Positions 1 through 10,498 are shown, numbered from the stretch's first letter. The stretch is 64,000 nt of DNA from Chloroflexota bacterium (GCA_012798065.1 JAAZNW010000001.1:1-64000), one strand, 5' to 3'. Notes: generated from the letters alone by a model not told the origin. Numbers and translations: made by a program.

Positions 1-241
1 GGCTTATACAGCTGCCAACTTCAGACAAAACAGTTACTGTAAATATCTTTCAAACTTTGATCAAGGAGGCGGACCCGTCGGTAACATTATCATTTGAACC
101 AACGATGCACCTTCGGTAACATTTTCTTTTGGATTGACAGGAGACAATCACCGGAACGGTTATACACGGTATACTGAACTCAGTAAGCCAGCCGCTCAAT
201 CTATTGGGGTAGGTAGTACAATCATTACAGGAACTCTTTTT

Positions 242-961
242 ATGCTGAAAACGTCTTTTCATAAATGGCGTTTACTCCTGGTTTCTCTGCTGGCTTTGGC
301 AAACAGCTCTCCGATGTTTTATTCGTTATGGAGTTATAGCGGAGGAGAGATTCACCGATTAACGGGAACTGAGACGAAACTTAAAGTTACAAGCGGTGGG
401 ATGCAGGCAACCAGCACGAACAGCGGAGAGTTGTGTGTGCTTTTTCAAGAGGATCATGTGAAGGTTGACGGCTGTGATAAGGATAGCCCCATCACCCCCT
501 GGCAAAGCCCCCCGGAATGGGAGGTGAGAGAGGTGATCGTTTCTGACCTCAATTGGGATAACCAGGAGGAGATCGCAATGCTGGTGTGGCGTCCTTTCAA
601 GCCCTGGCCAGTTGACCGCTTTATGCCAAGCGCGGGACGCATTAACACCTTTCATGATAAGAACGATATGAGCTGTCACCTGATTCTCATTGGGCTGCGA
701 AACGGGAATATTAAAGAATTGTGGGCTGGGTCAGCGATGGCTGACCCGCTAAGGGAAATTCACGCAGCCGACCTGGATGGAGATGGACGGCAGGAACTCG
801 TTGCTCTTGAACATGCCTATAACGGAAACCCTCGTGCATCTTCTATCACGGTGTGGGCATGGCATGGGTTTGGTTTTTCTTTGCAAGCCAGGCAGAATGG
901 AAGGTTTTCATCTCTGCTTGTACTACCAGCCGAACAAGGGAAAGTGATATTGACTCAATAG
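242..961 (+). CDS. Secreted/membrane-anchored protein with FG-GAP/VCBS-like motif (DLDGDGRQELVALE)
   Basis: Part of ORF 134..961; ATG at 242 gives an N-terminal hydrophobic segment (MLKTSFHKWRLLLVSLLALANSS). Confidence 0.6.
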   Translation: MLKTSFHKWRLLLVSLLALANSSPMFYSLWSYSGGEIHRLTGTETKLKVTSGGMQATSTNSGELCVLFQEDHVKVDGCDKDSPITPWQSPPEWEVREVIVSDLNWDNQEEIAMLVWRPFKPWPVDRFMPSAGRINTFHDKNDMSCHLILIGLRNGNIKELWAGSAMADPLREIHAADLDGDGRQELVALEHAYNGNPRASSITVWAWHGFGFSLQARQNGRFSSLLVLPAEQGKVILTQ

Positions 962-980
962 GACCCTCAAGGAGGAAAAA

Positions 981-3218
981 ATGAACCGCTTGTTTAAAGT
1001 ACTCTCTGTGTTGCTCATCGTCGCATTTCTACTCAGTGCCTGCCAGCTGCCATTCAACCTGGTGGAAAGGATTAAAAATGCATTGATTGAGAAAGGGCAA
1101 TCGGGCGAGGTTACCGAACCCGCCGCCCAGGGCACTGAAACGACGACCACCCAGCCGCCGGTGGTATACCCAGCAGAAGGAATGGCTCCCGTGTTCGCAG
1201 CCTATCAACAGCGACCGTATACCATGCCTGAGGTTTACCAGGGGGGTTACACCCTTCCTTTAAAAGCCAGCGAGTTGGTCAACCTTGACTTGTTTGATCT
1301 GACTGACTCTCAGGTTGAGGCGCTGCTCAACAACGGTTTTGTCGTTCAGCCGCCGAACAATGACCCTAGCCGCATGTACAACGAGTTCTATCAGGCATAT
1401 GAGTCCATCCGTTATGAGGAAACTCCGGTTTTTGTCACCACGGATGCTATCTTTCACGTATATCATCTTATCTTTGATAAGATGCTGCGCGATTTGGAAC
1501 GCACTTTTTTCATTGACACCTTGAAAGAACTGACAACCGCCATGGTCACTGAATCTGTGGCTCAATACGAAAAACTGCAAGGTAGTCCTCTGGAAGAAGC
1601 CGCGATTCGTAATGTGGCTTTCTTCACGGTTCCCGCGATGATTCTTGACCTGCCGGTGAGCGTACCAGCTGAGGCTAAAAAATTGGCCGAAGAGGAGCTC
1701 GCGTTGATCAATGAAGGTGGTGGCATTTCAGCTTCACCGATTTGGAAGACAGAGGGACAGGCGACTGACAATGTCCTTTTAGAGGATTACTCTCAGTACA
1801 TCCCGCGTGGGCATTACACGCGCGACGAGGCGCTGAAAACCTACTTTAAAGCGATGATGTGGTTTGGGCGTATGACCTTTCGCCTGATGGACCCGATTGA
1901 AACGCAACGCGCACTGCTGGTGGTGCAGGCCATGCGTAACGCGTCTACAACTTCAGGCAAACCAGCGCTTGAGCTCTGGCAAAACATTTACGACCCCACT
2001 GTTTTTATCGTGGGAAAAGCGGATGACCTATCAATCTACGAGTATGGAAAGCTATCCGATGAGGTCTTTGGTGTTCACCCAGAGCTGACCTCTTTTGCAG
2101 ACCCCTTACTGGCAGAGAAGTTCACCCAGGCAGTGAAGCAGCTACCTCCTCCGCAGATTAATTCCATGTGGGTCTACATCTGGCAGGAACGCGACGCAGT
2201 CACCCAGGGATTCCGCTTTATGGGGCAGCGCTTTACGCTGGACCAATATGTGTTTGGAAAATTGATCTGGCGAAAGGTGGGCACGACGGAAAACCCGCGC
2301 GACCTGCCTAAAAGCCTGGATTTCCTCGCTGCGCAGGGTTCAGAAGAAGCCTACAATCTGCTTGCCGAAATGGGTGAAACGAAATTTGAGAACTACGATT
2401 CGCAGCTAGCCAAAGTGAAAGAAGAGGTGGCCGGGTTTGGTATCGATTCCTGGACGCAGAACCTTTACTGGTCATGGCTGTATGCGCTGCAGCCAATCTT
2501 TGCCCCCAAAGGCGAGCAATACCCGCCATTTATGCGCACCCAGGCCTGGCTGCGCAAGGATATGCAGACCGCGCTCAGTTCGTGGACTGAATTGAAGCAC
2601 GATACCATCCTCTATGCCAAACAGGTGATGGCTGAGATGGGCGGAGGGGCATTGGACAAGCCACCCAGGGGGTACGTGGAACCCAACCTCGAGGCTTACG
2701 CGCGCTTGCTGGCGTTAACCGAAATGACGCGCAGCGGCCTGGAAAACCGGGAGATTTTGGATGATGTGACCCGCGGGAATCTGGATAACCTGATCGAAGA
2801 ACTGGTCTTCTTGCTGGACGTTTCACAGGCCGAGCTGAATGGGGTGAAGCTGACAGAAGAGCAATATTGGCGCATCCAATATTTTGGCGGCTGGTTAGAA
2901 TCCATGACCATCGCTGCTTCAGACCCTGCTGATGTTGCGTTGGGGGGCGGCAACCTTTCGGACCAGAAGTCTGCCCTGGTAGCGGATGTGGCGACCGGGA
3001 TGGGTCGGGTGTTAGAGGAAGGAGTGGGATACCCAACCAAGATTTACGTAGTGCACCCCGAAGCACCATACGAAATTGCTGTTGGCGCAGTTTACACTTA
3101 TTATGAGTTCGATGTCCCGCTGGCTGAACGCCTTACAGACGAAGCCTGGCAGAAAATGCTTGAGACAGGCAAGGCTCCAGCGGCTCCGGAATGGACAGGT
3201 ATGTTCATCGTGAAATGA
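981..3218 (+). CDS. DUF3160-type lipoprotein
   Basis: 745-aa ORF; lipobox-like VAFLLSAC; sequence resembles DUF3160 proteins; SD aaggagg upstream. Confidence 0.75.
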   Translation: MNRLFKVLSVLLIVAFLLSACQLPFNLVERIKNALIEKGQSGEVTEPAAQGTETTTTQPPVVYPAEGMAPVFAAYQQRPYTMPEVYQGGYTLPLKASELVNLDLFDLTDSQVEALLNNGFVVQPPNNDPSRMYNEFYQAYESIRYEETPVFVTTDAIFHVYHLIFDKMLRDLERTFFIDTLKELTTAMVTESVAQYEKLQGSPLEEAAIRNVAFFTVPAMILDLPVSVPAEAKKLAEEELALINEGGGISASPIWKTEGQATDNVLLEDYSQYIPRGHYTRDEALKTYFKAMMWFGRMTFRLMDPIETQRALLVVQAMRNASTTSGKPALELWQNIYDPTVFIVGKADDLSIYEYGKLSDEVFGVHPELTSFADPLLAEKFTQAVKQLPPPQINSMWVYIWQERDAVTQGFRFMGQRFTLDQYVFGKLIWRKVGTTENPRDLPKSLDFLAAQGSEEAYNLLAEMGETKFENYDSQLAKVKEEVAGFGIDSWTQNLYWSWLYALQPIFAPKGEQYPPFMRTQAWLRKDMQTALSSWTELKHDTILYAKQVMAEMGGGALDKPPRGYVEPNLEAYARLLALTEMTRSGLENREILDDVTRGNLDNLIEELVFLLDVSQAELNGVKLTEEQYWRIQYFGGWLESMTIAASDPADVALGGGNLSDQKSALVADVATGMGRVLEEGVGYPTKIYVVHPEAPYEIAVGAVYTYYEFDVPLAERLTDEAWQKMLETGKAPAAPEWTGMFIVK

Positions 3219-4222
3219 TGAAATTGCGTTCGAGCGTACAAGGAGCGCTGATACTGGCGCTCCTTGTCTTAACAGGATGCCATCGCGCTAGCGACAGTTC
3301 TTCGCTGTTCTTGGGCGGAGATGTGTTGCTCTATAGGGCAGGGAAGCCTCTTTTTCCGGTAGAGGATGAAGCCATTTCTCCATGGGGGGATTTCATAAAG
3401 GTCAAACAGGAGGAACATGCAGACCTGTTTGCGGTCAACCTTGAATCTCCTTTTGGATTGAGGGTGGTTGAGCATGGTTTGGAAAATCCATCGATGAACC
3501 TTTGCGCGGATGATGACGCGCTGCAGCATTTGCAGCAGGCTGGGGTTAACCTCATCACAAATCACAACAATCATGTCAATGATTGCGGATTCTCCGGTCA
3601 ACAGTATACAGATGAATTACTGGACCGGGCTGGCATTCTTCACCAGAGAAATCATAGTTCAGTCCAGTTTGTCCCAGCGGGGGGCGCGGTTATCGCCGTG
3701 TTGAGCATAAATGACTACGAAAGAGATTACGAAATTGTCACGGTGGTTAACGAGTTGAAAAAAGCCCGCGGAGCAAGCGATTTGGTGCTCGTTTCGGTGC
3801 ACTGGGGACAGGAGTACCAGGCAGGACCATCGCAACACCAGCAGGAACTGGCACAGTTGCTGGTAGATGCCGGAGCGGATGTGATTTGGGGGCACCACCC
3901 GCATGTGCTGCAGCGTATGGAATGGCTGCGTTCTTCGGCAGACGGGCACACGGGATTGGTGATGTACAGCCTTGGCAACGCGTTAAGCGACGAGTGGATG
4001 CTGCCAGACGCACAGCGCACGGCTCTAATTCGATTGACATTTTCTCATCACCAGGTAAAAGACATCCTGGTTGTTCCACTGAAGATGGATATGTCCTCGC
4101 GAACACTTCTGCTGGAAAAAGACCCACAATTATTCAACTGGTATGTTGAACGCCTGTCGCTGGAGTCTTTGGAAAAGAAAGGAACGACCATCCGATTGTT
4201 TGAATTCGCGCAAACCCCGTAG
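3215..4222 (+). CDS. CapA family (poly-gamma-glutamate capsule-type) metallophosphatase-like lipoprotein
   Basis: Motifs FLGGDVLL, NLESPF, NHNNH, VSVHWGQEY, GHHPHVLQ; start overlaps stop of previous CDS (aaATGATG). Confidence 0.85.
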   Translation: MMKLRSSVQGALILALLVLTGCHRASDSSSLFLGGDVLLYRAGKPLFPVEDEAISPWGDFIKVKQEEHADLFAVNLESPFGLRVVEHGLENPSMNLCADDDALQHLQQAGVNLITNHNNHVNDCGFSGQQYTDELLDRAGILHQRNHSSVQFVPAGGAVIAVLSINDYERDYEIVTVVNELKKARGASDLVLVSVHWGQEYQAGPSQHQQELAQLLVDAGADVIWGHHPHVLQRMEWLRSSADGHTGLVMYSLGNALSDEWMLPDAQRTALIRLTFSHHQVKDILVVPLKMDMSSRTLLLEKDPQLFNWYVERLSLESLEKKGTTIRLFEFAQTP

Positions 4223-4225
4223 CCT

Positions 4226-4765
4226 TCAAAGAAGGTGTTTCTCCATGCGCCATGAAGGTTCTTCAACGGTGTGCCATTTGCCCAGATGGTCGATATAAGA
4301 CCAGATTCCCGGCTCTTCTCCCACGATTTGGAAATTCAGGCGGTGATACAAGCGGATCGCCTCCAGGTTATCACGCGCAACATTCAAAGTAAGGCGCGAA
4401 TAATGACGGGCAACCAGGTAAGCTTCAAGAGTCTTAACCATTCTGGTTCCCAATCCCAACCCGCGGTAAGGCGGTTTAATACGGAACGAATAAAGATAAG
4501 CCCTGTTCCAGCCGTTGGCAAGCTCAGGTCGGTCGCAATCCAGTTGCAAAAAAACCTGTCCCACGATGCCATCCACAGGTGATTCTGCCACCCAGGCTGC
4601 CGCGGTGCCAAGCCGGGTGCGCTGGTAAACCCCGCGGTACACATTACGGAAGTGTGTGTACTCGCCATCCCATTCCAACGCGGGCAGATCCTTCTTTTTC
4701 AGCTCACGAACCAGAATCTCATCCAGCGGCGCCCGGGAGGGGTGGTCAGTTGAGAGATCCGTCAT
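4226..4765 (-). CDS. GNAT family N-acetyltransferase
   Basis: PPYRGLGLGTRMVKTLE and ARDNLEAIRLYHRLNF motifs. Confidence 0.85.
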   Translation of the reverse strand: MTDLSTDHPSRAPLDEILVRELKKKDLPALEWDGEYTHFRNVYRGVYQRTRLGTAAAWVAESPVDGIVGQVFLQLDCDRPELANGWNRAYLYSFRIKPPYRGLGLGTRMVKTLEAYLVARHYSRLTLNVARDNLEAIRLYHRLNFQIVGEEPGIWSYIDHLGKWHTVEEPSWRMEKHLL

Positions 4766-7407
4766 TGTATCTCTTTGAGGAGCCTTTCCAGTAATAATGC
4801 TTCTTCCTTCTCGTTAGTTACCCGCCCATCCAGCCAGGCGTCACGAATGGCGGTAAGAATGCTGGTATATTTCGGTCCAGGCGGAATACCGCGCGCCAGC
4901 AAGGTGTTGCCATCAACCCCGGGGAAGATGAACCGCCATTTCGTGGCATACAGGTTGATGCTATCTTTTAGTGAAGAATGCTCACACACGATGTAAAGAG
5001 CGAAAACTCCATAAAGGGGTATTTTTTCCAGTTCAAGCGTTAGCTGGCTGGGTAACCCTGCAGCCAACTGGTCCAGCTGCTGCCGCGCGCTGATGATATG
5101 CGCCAGCGTATCCTGCAACTGGCGCGGCAGGCGCAACCTGTTTGCAACTTCAAGCCCTGTGTTTCCGTCGAGGCTTGCCAGCCAGGTGAGATAAATGAGC
5201 GCGTGGCGGGTGGTTGTGTTGCCGATGAGGTCAGGTAGATTCCAATCTGAAAATTGGGCGTAGTTGATTGCCTGAGCGAAAAAAGCGTCATTTTGCCCCT
5301 GCCAGCGCAAGCCAGGGTGGATGTGGCGCAGCAGGCCCAGTTCTTCAAGCCGACGCATAATGGATACCGGGTCGTGATCATTAAAAATCAGGTCTAATTC
5401 GTGATGAATACGTTCGCCGCTCAATTGATGCAGCAGTTCAAGCGCTTCAGTCATCAACTGTAGAGTTCGTTTTTCAATTTGAAAATGGAAACGCTGCTCA
5501 AATCGCACCGCCCGCAGCAGGCGGGTTGGATCATCTACGAACGAGAGGGAATGCAGCACCCTGACCTGTTTCTTTTCCAGGTCCTGGAGACCTCCCCAGT
5601 AATCATAAAGTTCACCGTAATGACGACCATCCAATCGAAGCGCCAGGGTATTTATTGTAAAGTCTCTGCGATGCAAATCCAGCTTGATGCTAGACCGCTC
5701 GACGGTAGGCAGGGCGGTGGGGTGGTCGTAGAACTCGGTGCGCGCGCTGATAAAATCCAAGGCTTCGGGGAGGTCGGTGGCGCGACCATTTTCTATACCC
5801 ATTCGTTTGAGGAGGTTTGCTCGAATTGGCTTAATAAACCACTTGGCGGTACTGAAGCGTTTATGCGGGATCACGCGACCGCCATATTGTTGGGAAAGCG
5901 CCTGCGCGATCTGCAGAGCATCGCCTTCCACGACGATGTCAAAATCAATCGAAGGGCGTTCTAAAAGCAGGTCGCGGACAAATCCGCCAACGATATAAAT
6001 GGCGTGTTGCCCCTTTTCTGAAGCGCCAGCCACAAGTTTCAGTAAAGCCAACCTGGATGCCGGCAGGGCTTTTTCCAGCATGGACGCGTGATTTCTCTGC
6101 CCGGGGATGATACCGTTATGCCCGGGGAGGGTTTTGAGCAGGTCGGTGCGGGTAACAATGCCGATGATTTTGCCGTTTTCGGCATCTACCACTGGCACCT
6201 GCCCCCAACCTGTAGCCGCCATTAATTGCTGTAGTTTATCGATCGTATCGGTGTTTTTTAGAAAATGCTCCCCGGCTTCCATCAGGCTTCCGGCGTTAAG
6301 ATTCAATTTATGGCTCAAAGCGCGGTCAACCGCTCTTCTGGTGAGCAACCCCACCACTTTGCCATTATCAACGACAGGATAACCTTCGTATCCATAACGC
6401 TGCATTAATAAATGGGCTTCATTCAATGAAGTTGAAGGACTGATGAGGTGCGGCTTTTTGGACATGATTTTATTGAGAGTCAGGGGTGGTTCAATGGAGC
6501 GTTCAAGTTCCTCGATAACCTCGTGGCAGAAAACATCCAAGGCGACCTCTTCGGCATCCTCTGCCGCCTGGATGAGCGCCGCTGCGGCTCTTTCATGCCC
6601 CCCACCGCTAAAGTGCTGGGCGATACGCGCTACATCTACCTGGTCAGAGGTGGAGCGCGCCACCAGCCTGATCCCTTCAACAGTCCGCACGAAAAGGAAG
6701 AGCGCATCAGGGTCTAACAGGTCGCGCAATTTGTGGGCAATACTGGCAATTTCCTCGTTAAAATCAACCGCGTTAGCGCACGAGAGGATGATGGTTTTGC
6801 CGTGGATATTGATCGTCTGGGCGTTTTCCAATAACCGGTCAGCCAGCTTCTTCTGACCCTCAGATAGCGCCGGGTTCAGAAATTCAGCAGCGATCTTCAG
6901 GCTGGCGCCTTTTTCCATCAGGTAGGCAGCCGCGTTGACATCACGCACAGTGGTGGAGGCGTAGGTTAACGACCCGGTATCTTCATAAATTCCCAGCAGC
7001 AGCAGCGTGGCTTCGATGATGGAGATGGGCCGGGCGTGTTCGCGCAACAGGTCGACGAGCATCGTGGTTGTGGCGCCGACCTTTTCAAACCGGGTATGCC
7101 ACTGCGCGGGCAGGTCAGTCCTGGGGTCGTGATGGTCCACAATATTGACCGCGGTTTTGGCGTTGATGCCTTTCAGGGTGACCAGGGATTGCGTATCAAC
7201 CAGGGTCACCTGCTGGATGCTATCTGCGCCTAAATCCCGCGCTTCAACAAAGGGAAATTTGTCACCATACAGGTTGAGGAAATGGCGCACGTTACGGTTC
7301 AGGCGGTTGGGGAGAACAGGAATGGCATGTTCATTTAAGAGGTGCGCGCACAGCAAAGCTGCCAGCGCGTCAAAATCCGCCTGTTCATGCGTGAGAACCA
7401 CATTCAT
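4762..7407 (-). CDS. DHH/DHHA1-CBS-CBS-polyA polymerase tRNA nucleotidyltransferase (A-/CCA-adding)
   Basis: N-terminal DHH (TLVDTQ, VDHHDPRTD), two CBS repeats, then IVGGFVRDLLLERPSIDFDIVVEGDA and RRDFTINTLAL of class II tRNA nucleotidyltransferases. Confidence 0.9.
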   Translation of the reverse strand: MNVVLTHEQADFDALAALLCAHLLNEHAIPVLPNRLNRNVRHFLNLYGDKFPFVEARDLGADSIQQVTLVDTQSLVTLKGINAKTAVNIVDHHDPRTDLPAQWHTRFEKVGATTTMLVDLLREHARPISIIEATLLLLGIYEDTGSLTYASTTVRDVNAAAYLMEKGASLKIAAEFLNPALSEGQKKLADRLLENAQTINIHGKTIILSCANAVDFNEEIASIAHKLRDLLDPDALFLFVRTVEGIRLVARSTSDQVDVARIAQHFSGGGHERAAAALIQAAEDAEEVALDVFCHEVIEELERSIEPPLTLNKIMSKKPHLISPSTSLNEAHLLMQRYGYEGYPVVDNGKVVGLLTRRAVDRALSHKLNLNAGSLMEAGEHFLKNTDTIDKLQQLMAATGWGQVPVVDAENGKIIGIVTRTDLLKTLPGHNGIIPGQRNHASMLEKALPASRLALLKLVAGASEKGQHAIYIVGGFVRDLLLERPSIDFDIVVEGDALQIAQALSQQYGGRVIPHKRFSTAKWFIKPIRANLLKRMGIENGRATDLPEALDFISARTEFYDHPTALPTVERSSIKLDLHRRDFTINTLALRLDGRHYGELYDYWGGLQDLEKKQVRVLHSLSFVDDPTRLLRAVRFEQRFHFQIEKRTLQLMTEALELLHQLSGERIHHELDLIFNDHDPVSIMRRLEELGLLRHIHPGLRWQGQNDAFFAQAINYAQFSDWNLPDLIGNTTTRHALIYLTWLASLDGNTGLEVANRLRLPRQLQDTLAHIISARQQLDQLAAGLPSQLTLELEKIPLYGVFALYIVCEHSSLKDSINLYATKWRFIFPGVDGNTLLARGIPPGPKYTSILTAIRDAWLDGRVTNEKEEALLLERLLKEIQ

Positions 7408-7468
7408 AATTTGATTGTAACATCAAGGCGCATATCTGTTACGATGAGCAGTTTCAGAAAATTATAGA

Positions 7469-8245
7469 ATGGAATTACAATTGTGCAGTATGGAACTGAG
7501 TGACCTGGAAAGACAGCGTTATAAAAAACACCTCCAGCTGGAGTCGATTGGGGTTGAAGGTCAGTTAAAGCTTAAACACGGACGGGTGCTGGTGATCGGC
7601 GCGGGCGGATTGGGCTCGCCGGTATTAATTTATCTGGCAGCCGCGGGGGTAGGCAACCTATCTATTCTGGATGATGACCTGGTCACGCTCTCGAACCTGC
7701 CGCGCCAAGTCATTCATATCACTAACAAGATTGGCACACCGAAGGTAAATTCTGCGTGGGAGCGCCTGGAGCAGATGAACCCAGAGATCAGCTTTCGACC
7801 AATCCAAGAGAGGCTGCAACCCGCAAACGCCGAATCAATCATCAGCGGTCATCAAGTGGTTGTGGATTGCACAGACAACCTGGATGCGCGATTGCTGATC
7901 AATGAAACCTGCGTCAAGGCCTCCATTCCCTTTGTTTATGGCGCGGTTTTTGAATATGAAGGACAGGTTTCCGTCTTTGATGCAAAACGAGGACCATGCC
8001 TGCGCTGTATGTTACCAGAGCAGCTTTCTGCGGGCACCATACCAAACCCGGAAAATCATGGATTGCTCTCTACGGTCCCCGGAGTGATTGGACTGTTACA
8101 GGCGGCGGAAGTGATTAAATTGCTGACAGGAATTGGCGATACGCTGGTTGGGGTATTGGCGCTTTATGATGCCCTGGCGGTAAACCTCACAAAAATCAGG
8201 ATAGCGAAACGCGAGAATTGCCCCGTTTGCGGCACGGCGGCGTAA
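7469..8245 (+). CDS. MoeB/ThiF family E1-like adenylyltransferase
   Basis: VLVIGAGGLGSP, DDDLVTLSNLPRQ, PCLRCMLP, CPVCG motifs. Confidence 0.88.
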   Translation: MELQLCSMELSDLERQRYKKHLQLESIGVEGQLKLKHGRVLVIGAGGLGSPVLIYLAAAGVGNLSILDDDLVTLSNLPRQVIHITNKIGTPKVNSAWERLEQMNPEISFRPIQERLQPANAESIISGHQVVVDCTDNLDARLLINETCVKASIPFVYGAVFEYEGQVSVFDAKRGPCLRCMLPEQLSAGTIPNPENHGLLSTVPGVIGLLQAAEVIKLLTGIGDTLVGVLALYDALAVNLTKIRIAKRENCPVCGTAA

Positions 8246-8253
8246 TCAAACCA

Positions 8254-9153
8254 ATGGAACAGGATAGAGCAAGAATGACAGAAAAGAAAGTGCTACTGGC
8301 TGTACTGGCTCACCCAGATGATGAGACGTTTGGCACCGGGGGATCACTGGCGCATTACGCCAGGGCAGGGGTGGAGGTTCACCTGGTTTGCGCCACACGC
8401 GGAGAAGTGGGAGAAGTGGACCCGCTGCTGATGGGTGAATTTAAAAGTATTGGAGAACTGCGCGAGAATGAACTGCGCTGCGCTGCGGGCTATTTAGGGC
8501 TGGCTGGGGTTCACTTTTTAAATTATCGTGATTCCGGGATGGCTGGATCGCCTGAGAATCATCATCCACAATCGTTGGTCGCGGCGGACCAGCAAAAAGT
8601 GATCGGTGAGATTGTGCATTACATCCGACTACTGAAACCCCAGGTGGTCATCACTTTTGACCCTATTGGTGGGTACATGCACCCTGACCATATCGCCATC
8701 CACCAGGCTGCAGACAAAGCCTTTTACGCGGCTGCAGACCCGGCGTTATTTCCATCTAACCTGCCGGCTTACCAGCCACAAAAATTGTATTACCATACTT
8801 TTCCACGCGGTTTTTTGCGCACCACGGTCTGGCTGATGAAAATTGCCGGAAAGGACCCCAGCCGGTTTGGCAAGAACAAAGATATTGACCTGTTGAAAAT
8901 TTCACAAGCAAGGTTTCCCATCCACGCGGTGGTGGATTACCGGGATGTGATTGACCAAAAACACCAGGCAGTTGCCTGCCACGCCAGCCAGGGGGGCATG
9001 CGCATCACCGGCGGCGTTTTGGATAAGTTGCGCAAGGTTTTTGGCGTGAGCGACCAGTATATGCGGGCTTATCCGCCGCCAACCCGCCGGCGTGAGCGGG
9101 ACCTGTTCGATGGCGTAATATTGACCGACGCCGCATCAGAAAACAGGCTGTAA
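8254..9153 (+). CDS. PIG-L family deacetylase
   Basis: AHPDDETFGTGGSLAHY and HPDHIAIH motifs. Confidence 0.88.
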   Translation: MEQDRARMTEKKVLLAVLAHPDDETFGTGGSLAHYARAGVEVHLVCATRGEVGEVDPLLMGEFKSIGELRENELRCAAGYLGLAGVHFLNYRDSGMAGSPENHHPQSLVAADQQKVIGEIVHYIRLLKPQVVITFDPIGGYMHPDHIAIHQAADKAFYAAADPALFPSNLPAYQPQKLYYHTFPRGFLRTTVWLMKIAGKDPSRFGKNKDIDLLKISQARFPIHAVVDYRDVIDQKHQAVACHASQGGMRITGGVLDKLRKVFGVSDQYMRAYPPPTRRRERDLFDGVILTDAASENRL

Positions 9154-9448
9154 ACAACGAGCTGAAGACAAGGTGCGGTGCGGATGTGCTCCTTTCGACG
9201 AGCCGGTTGCTCACTATTTTGCTTCAAACACAATGGCAGACGGTGAGATCTCTCCTGGCGGTTACGCGGCGGTCTCACCGCGGTTACCCGAACAATGGGA
9301 CGTTCTCTAACCCAGCGCATTCCACTCCGTTTGGTTGTTCAAACCGCCCAAACGGTGGCGGGTGATTTCTTACTCCGTTACCTCTAAATGATAGCAAACA
9401 TACCTCCGCAGCTACGGCGGGCTTCAGCGGAATGCGAAAGAAAGGAGG

Positions 9449-10498
9449 TTAGAGTTTGATTACATTGCCGCAGAAATCACACTTGATGCTATCCATGCCG
9501 CGCAGAACAGGTTTGGTAATCGAGCCGCCGCAAAACGGGCAGATAACCGGCGCGGCTTTGGCTTTCTCTACCGCCTGGCTGTCTATTTCAATGGCGCGGT
9601 CACTATCCAGCTCGCGTGATTTGACCTGCGTGATCAGTTTTTGCCATTCATCGCAGTTTTGACCGTCAAGGTGAATTTTCGCGCCGCGCGCAAACGCGCC
9701 TGATTCGAATTCGAGGGTGAGCCAATCCTCATTCTTCAACATACCCTGTTTGGTCGCCTGCACGGAAGTGATGGAAAACACGGGAACTTCGAACAACAGC
9801 TCCTGAACCTTCTTGCGCTCGGTGGTCACGAAAAGGACTTTCTTGGTGGCGATTTCTTCGCGTTGTTCAAAGAGCAAGCGTTGGTCAGTTAAAAACAGGA
9901 TTCCTTTTGGGTCGGTCTTGTCTTCTTGCTCATCACGAGTCCAAAGGGCTTTCACGGCTCGAACCACGCTTTCTGTGGGTAAAAAGCCAAAACAGGCTGA
10001 TTCCGCCAAATCGAGTGTCTTTTCAATCTGGCTCATCTGAGACTGAACTTTATTCACTTCGTTATTCAACTTGTCAAATAAGTCAGTGACGGCGCGTTTT
10101 GAAGCGCTAACACGGGCTTTAAAATTTGTTATATCTGATTGGAGCATCTTCACTGCCGCGCTATTGGCAATACCTGCAGCGCGACCTTCTAAAACGCGCA
10201 ACTGGCTTTGCAGCGCGTTAGATTCTGTCGTGATCTGGTTAAGTACATGGCTGCGCTTAAGCGCCCATTGTTTCTGGAACTCTTCTGCCTGGGTTTCAAG
10301 TATCTTATTGAAGGCGTATTTACGAGCGCGTACTTTCTGCACGCGCAGCGGGAGATTGGCGATGGCGCTGTCGAGGGTTGAATAGGTATTCCGGACTGAG
10401 GTGAGTTTTACCTCGTCAACAAGCCTGGTGATTTCGCTGCGTGTGGAGGCGATATCTCTATTTAATTGTTCGGCAGGTGTGAGCTGTGTTGAAGCCAT
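9449..10498 (-). CDS. Coiled-coil, PH/GRAM-like and C-terminal zinc-ribbon protein
   Basis: Long heptad-rich N-terminus, beta-rich middle (DQRLLFEQREEIATKKVLFV...), C-terminal CPFCGGS...KCDFCGN. Confidence 0.6.
   Translation of the reverse strand: MASTQLTPAEQLNRDIASTRSEITRLVDEVKLTSVRNTYSTLDSAIANLPLRVQKVRARKYAFNKILETQAEEFQKQWALKRSHVLNQITTESNALQSQLRVLEGRAAGIANSAAVKMLQSDITNFKARVSASKRAVTDLFDKLNNEVNKVQSQMSQIEKTLDLAESACFGFLPTESVVRAVKALWTRDEQEDKTDPKGILFLTDQRLLFEQREEIATKKVLFVTTERKKVQELLFEVPVFSITSVQATKQGMLKNEDWLTLEFESGAFARGAKIHLDGQNCDEWQKLITQVKSRELDSDRAIEIDSQAVEKAKAAPVICPFCGGSITKPVLRGMDSIKCDFCGNVIKL

Noticed and set aside
90-135. Direct repeat cggtaacatt(a/t)tc near window start
   Set aside because: Two short imperfect copies only; not enough to call an operator or repeat family.
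2575-3069. 164-aa antisense ORF in the DUF3160 gene (and many similar antisense ORFs, e.g. 32477..32920, 34094..34720, 62882..63445)
   Set aside because: Antisense shadows of clearly coding frames in GC-balanced DNA; no SD, low-complexity composition.
9154-9448. Second T-box leader on minus strand (gggtaaccgcgg)
   Set aside because: Lacks the proper TGGnACCGCGG core, specifier stem and a downstream target gene (the neighbouring genes converge).
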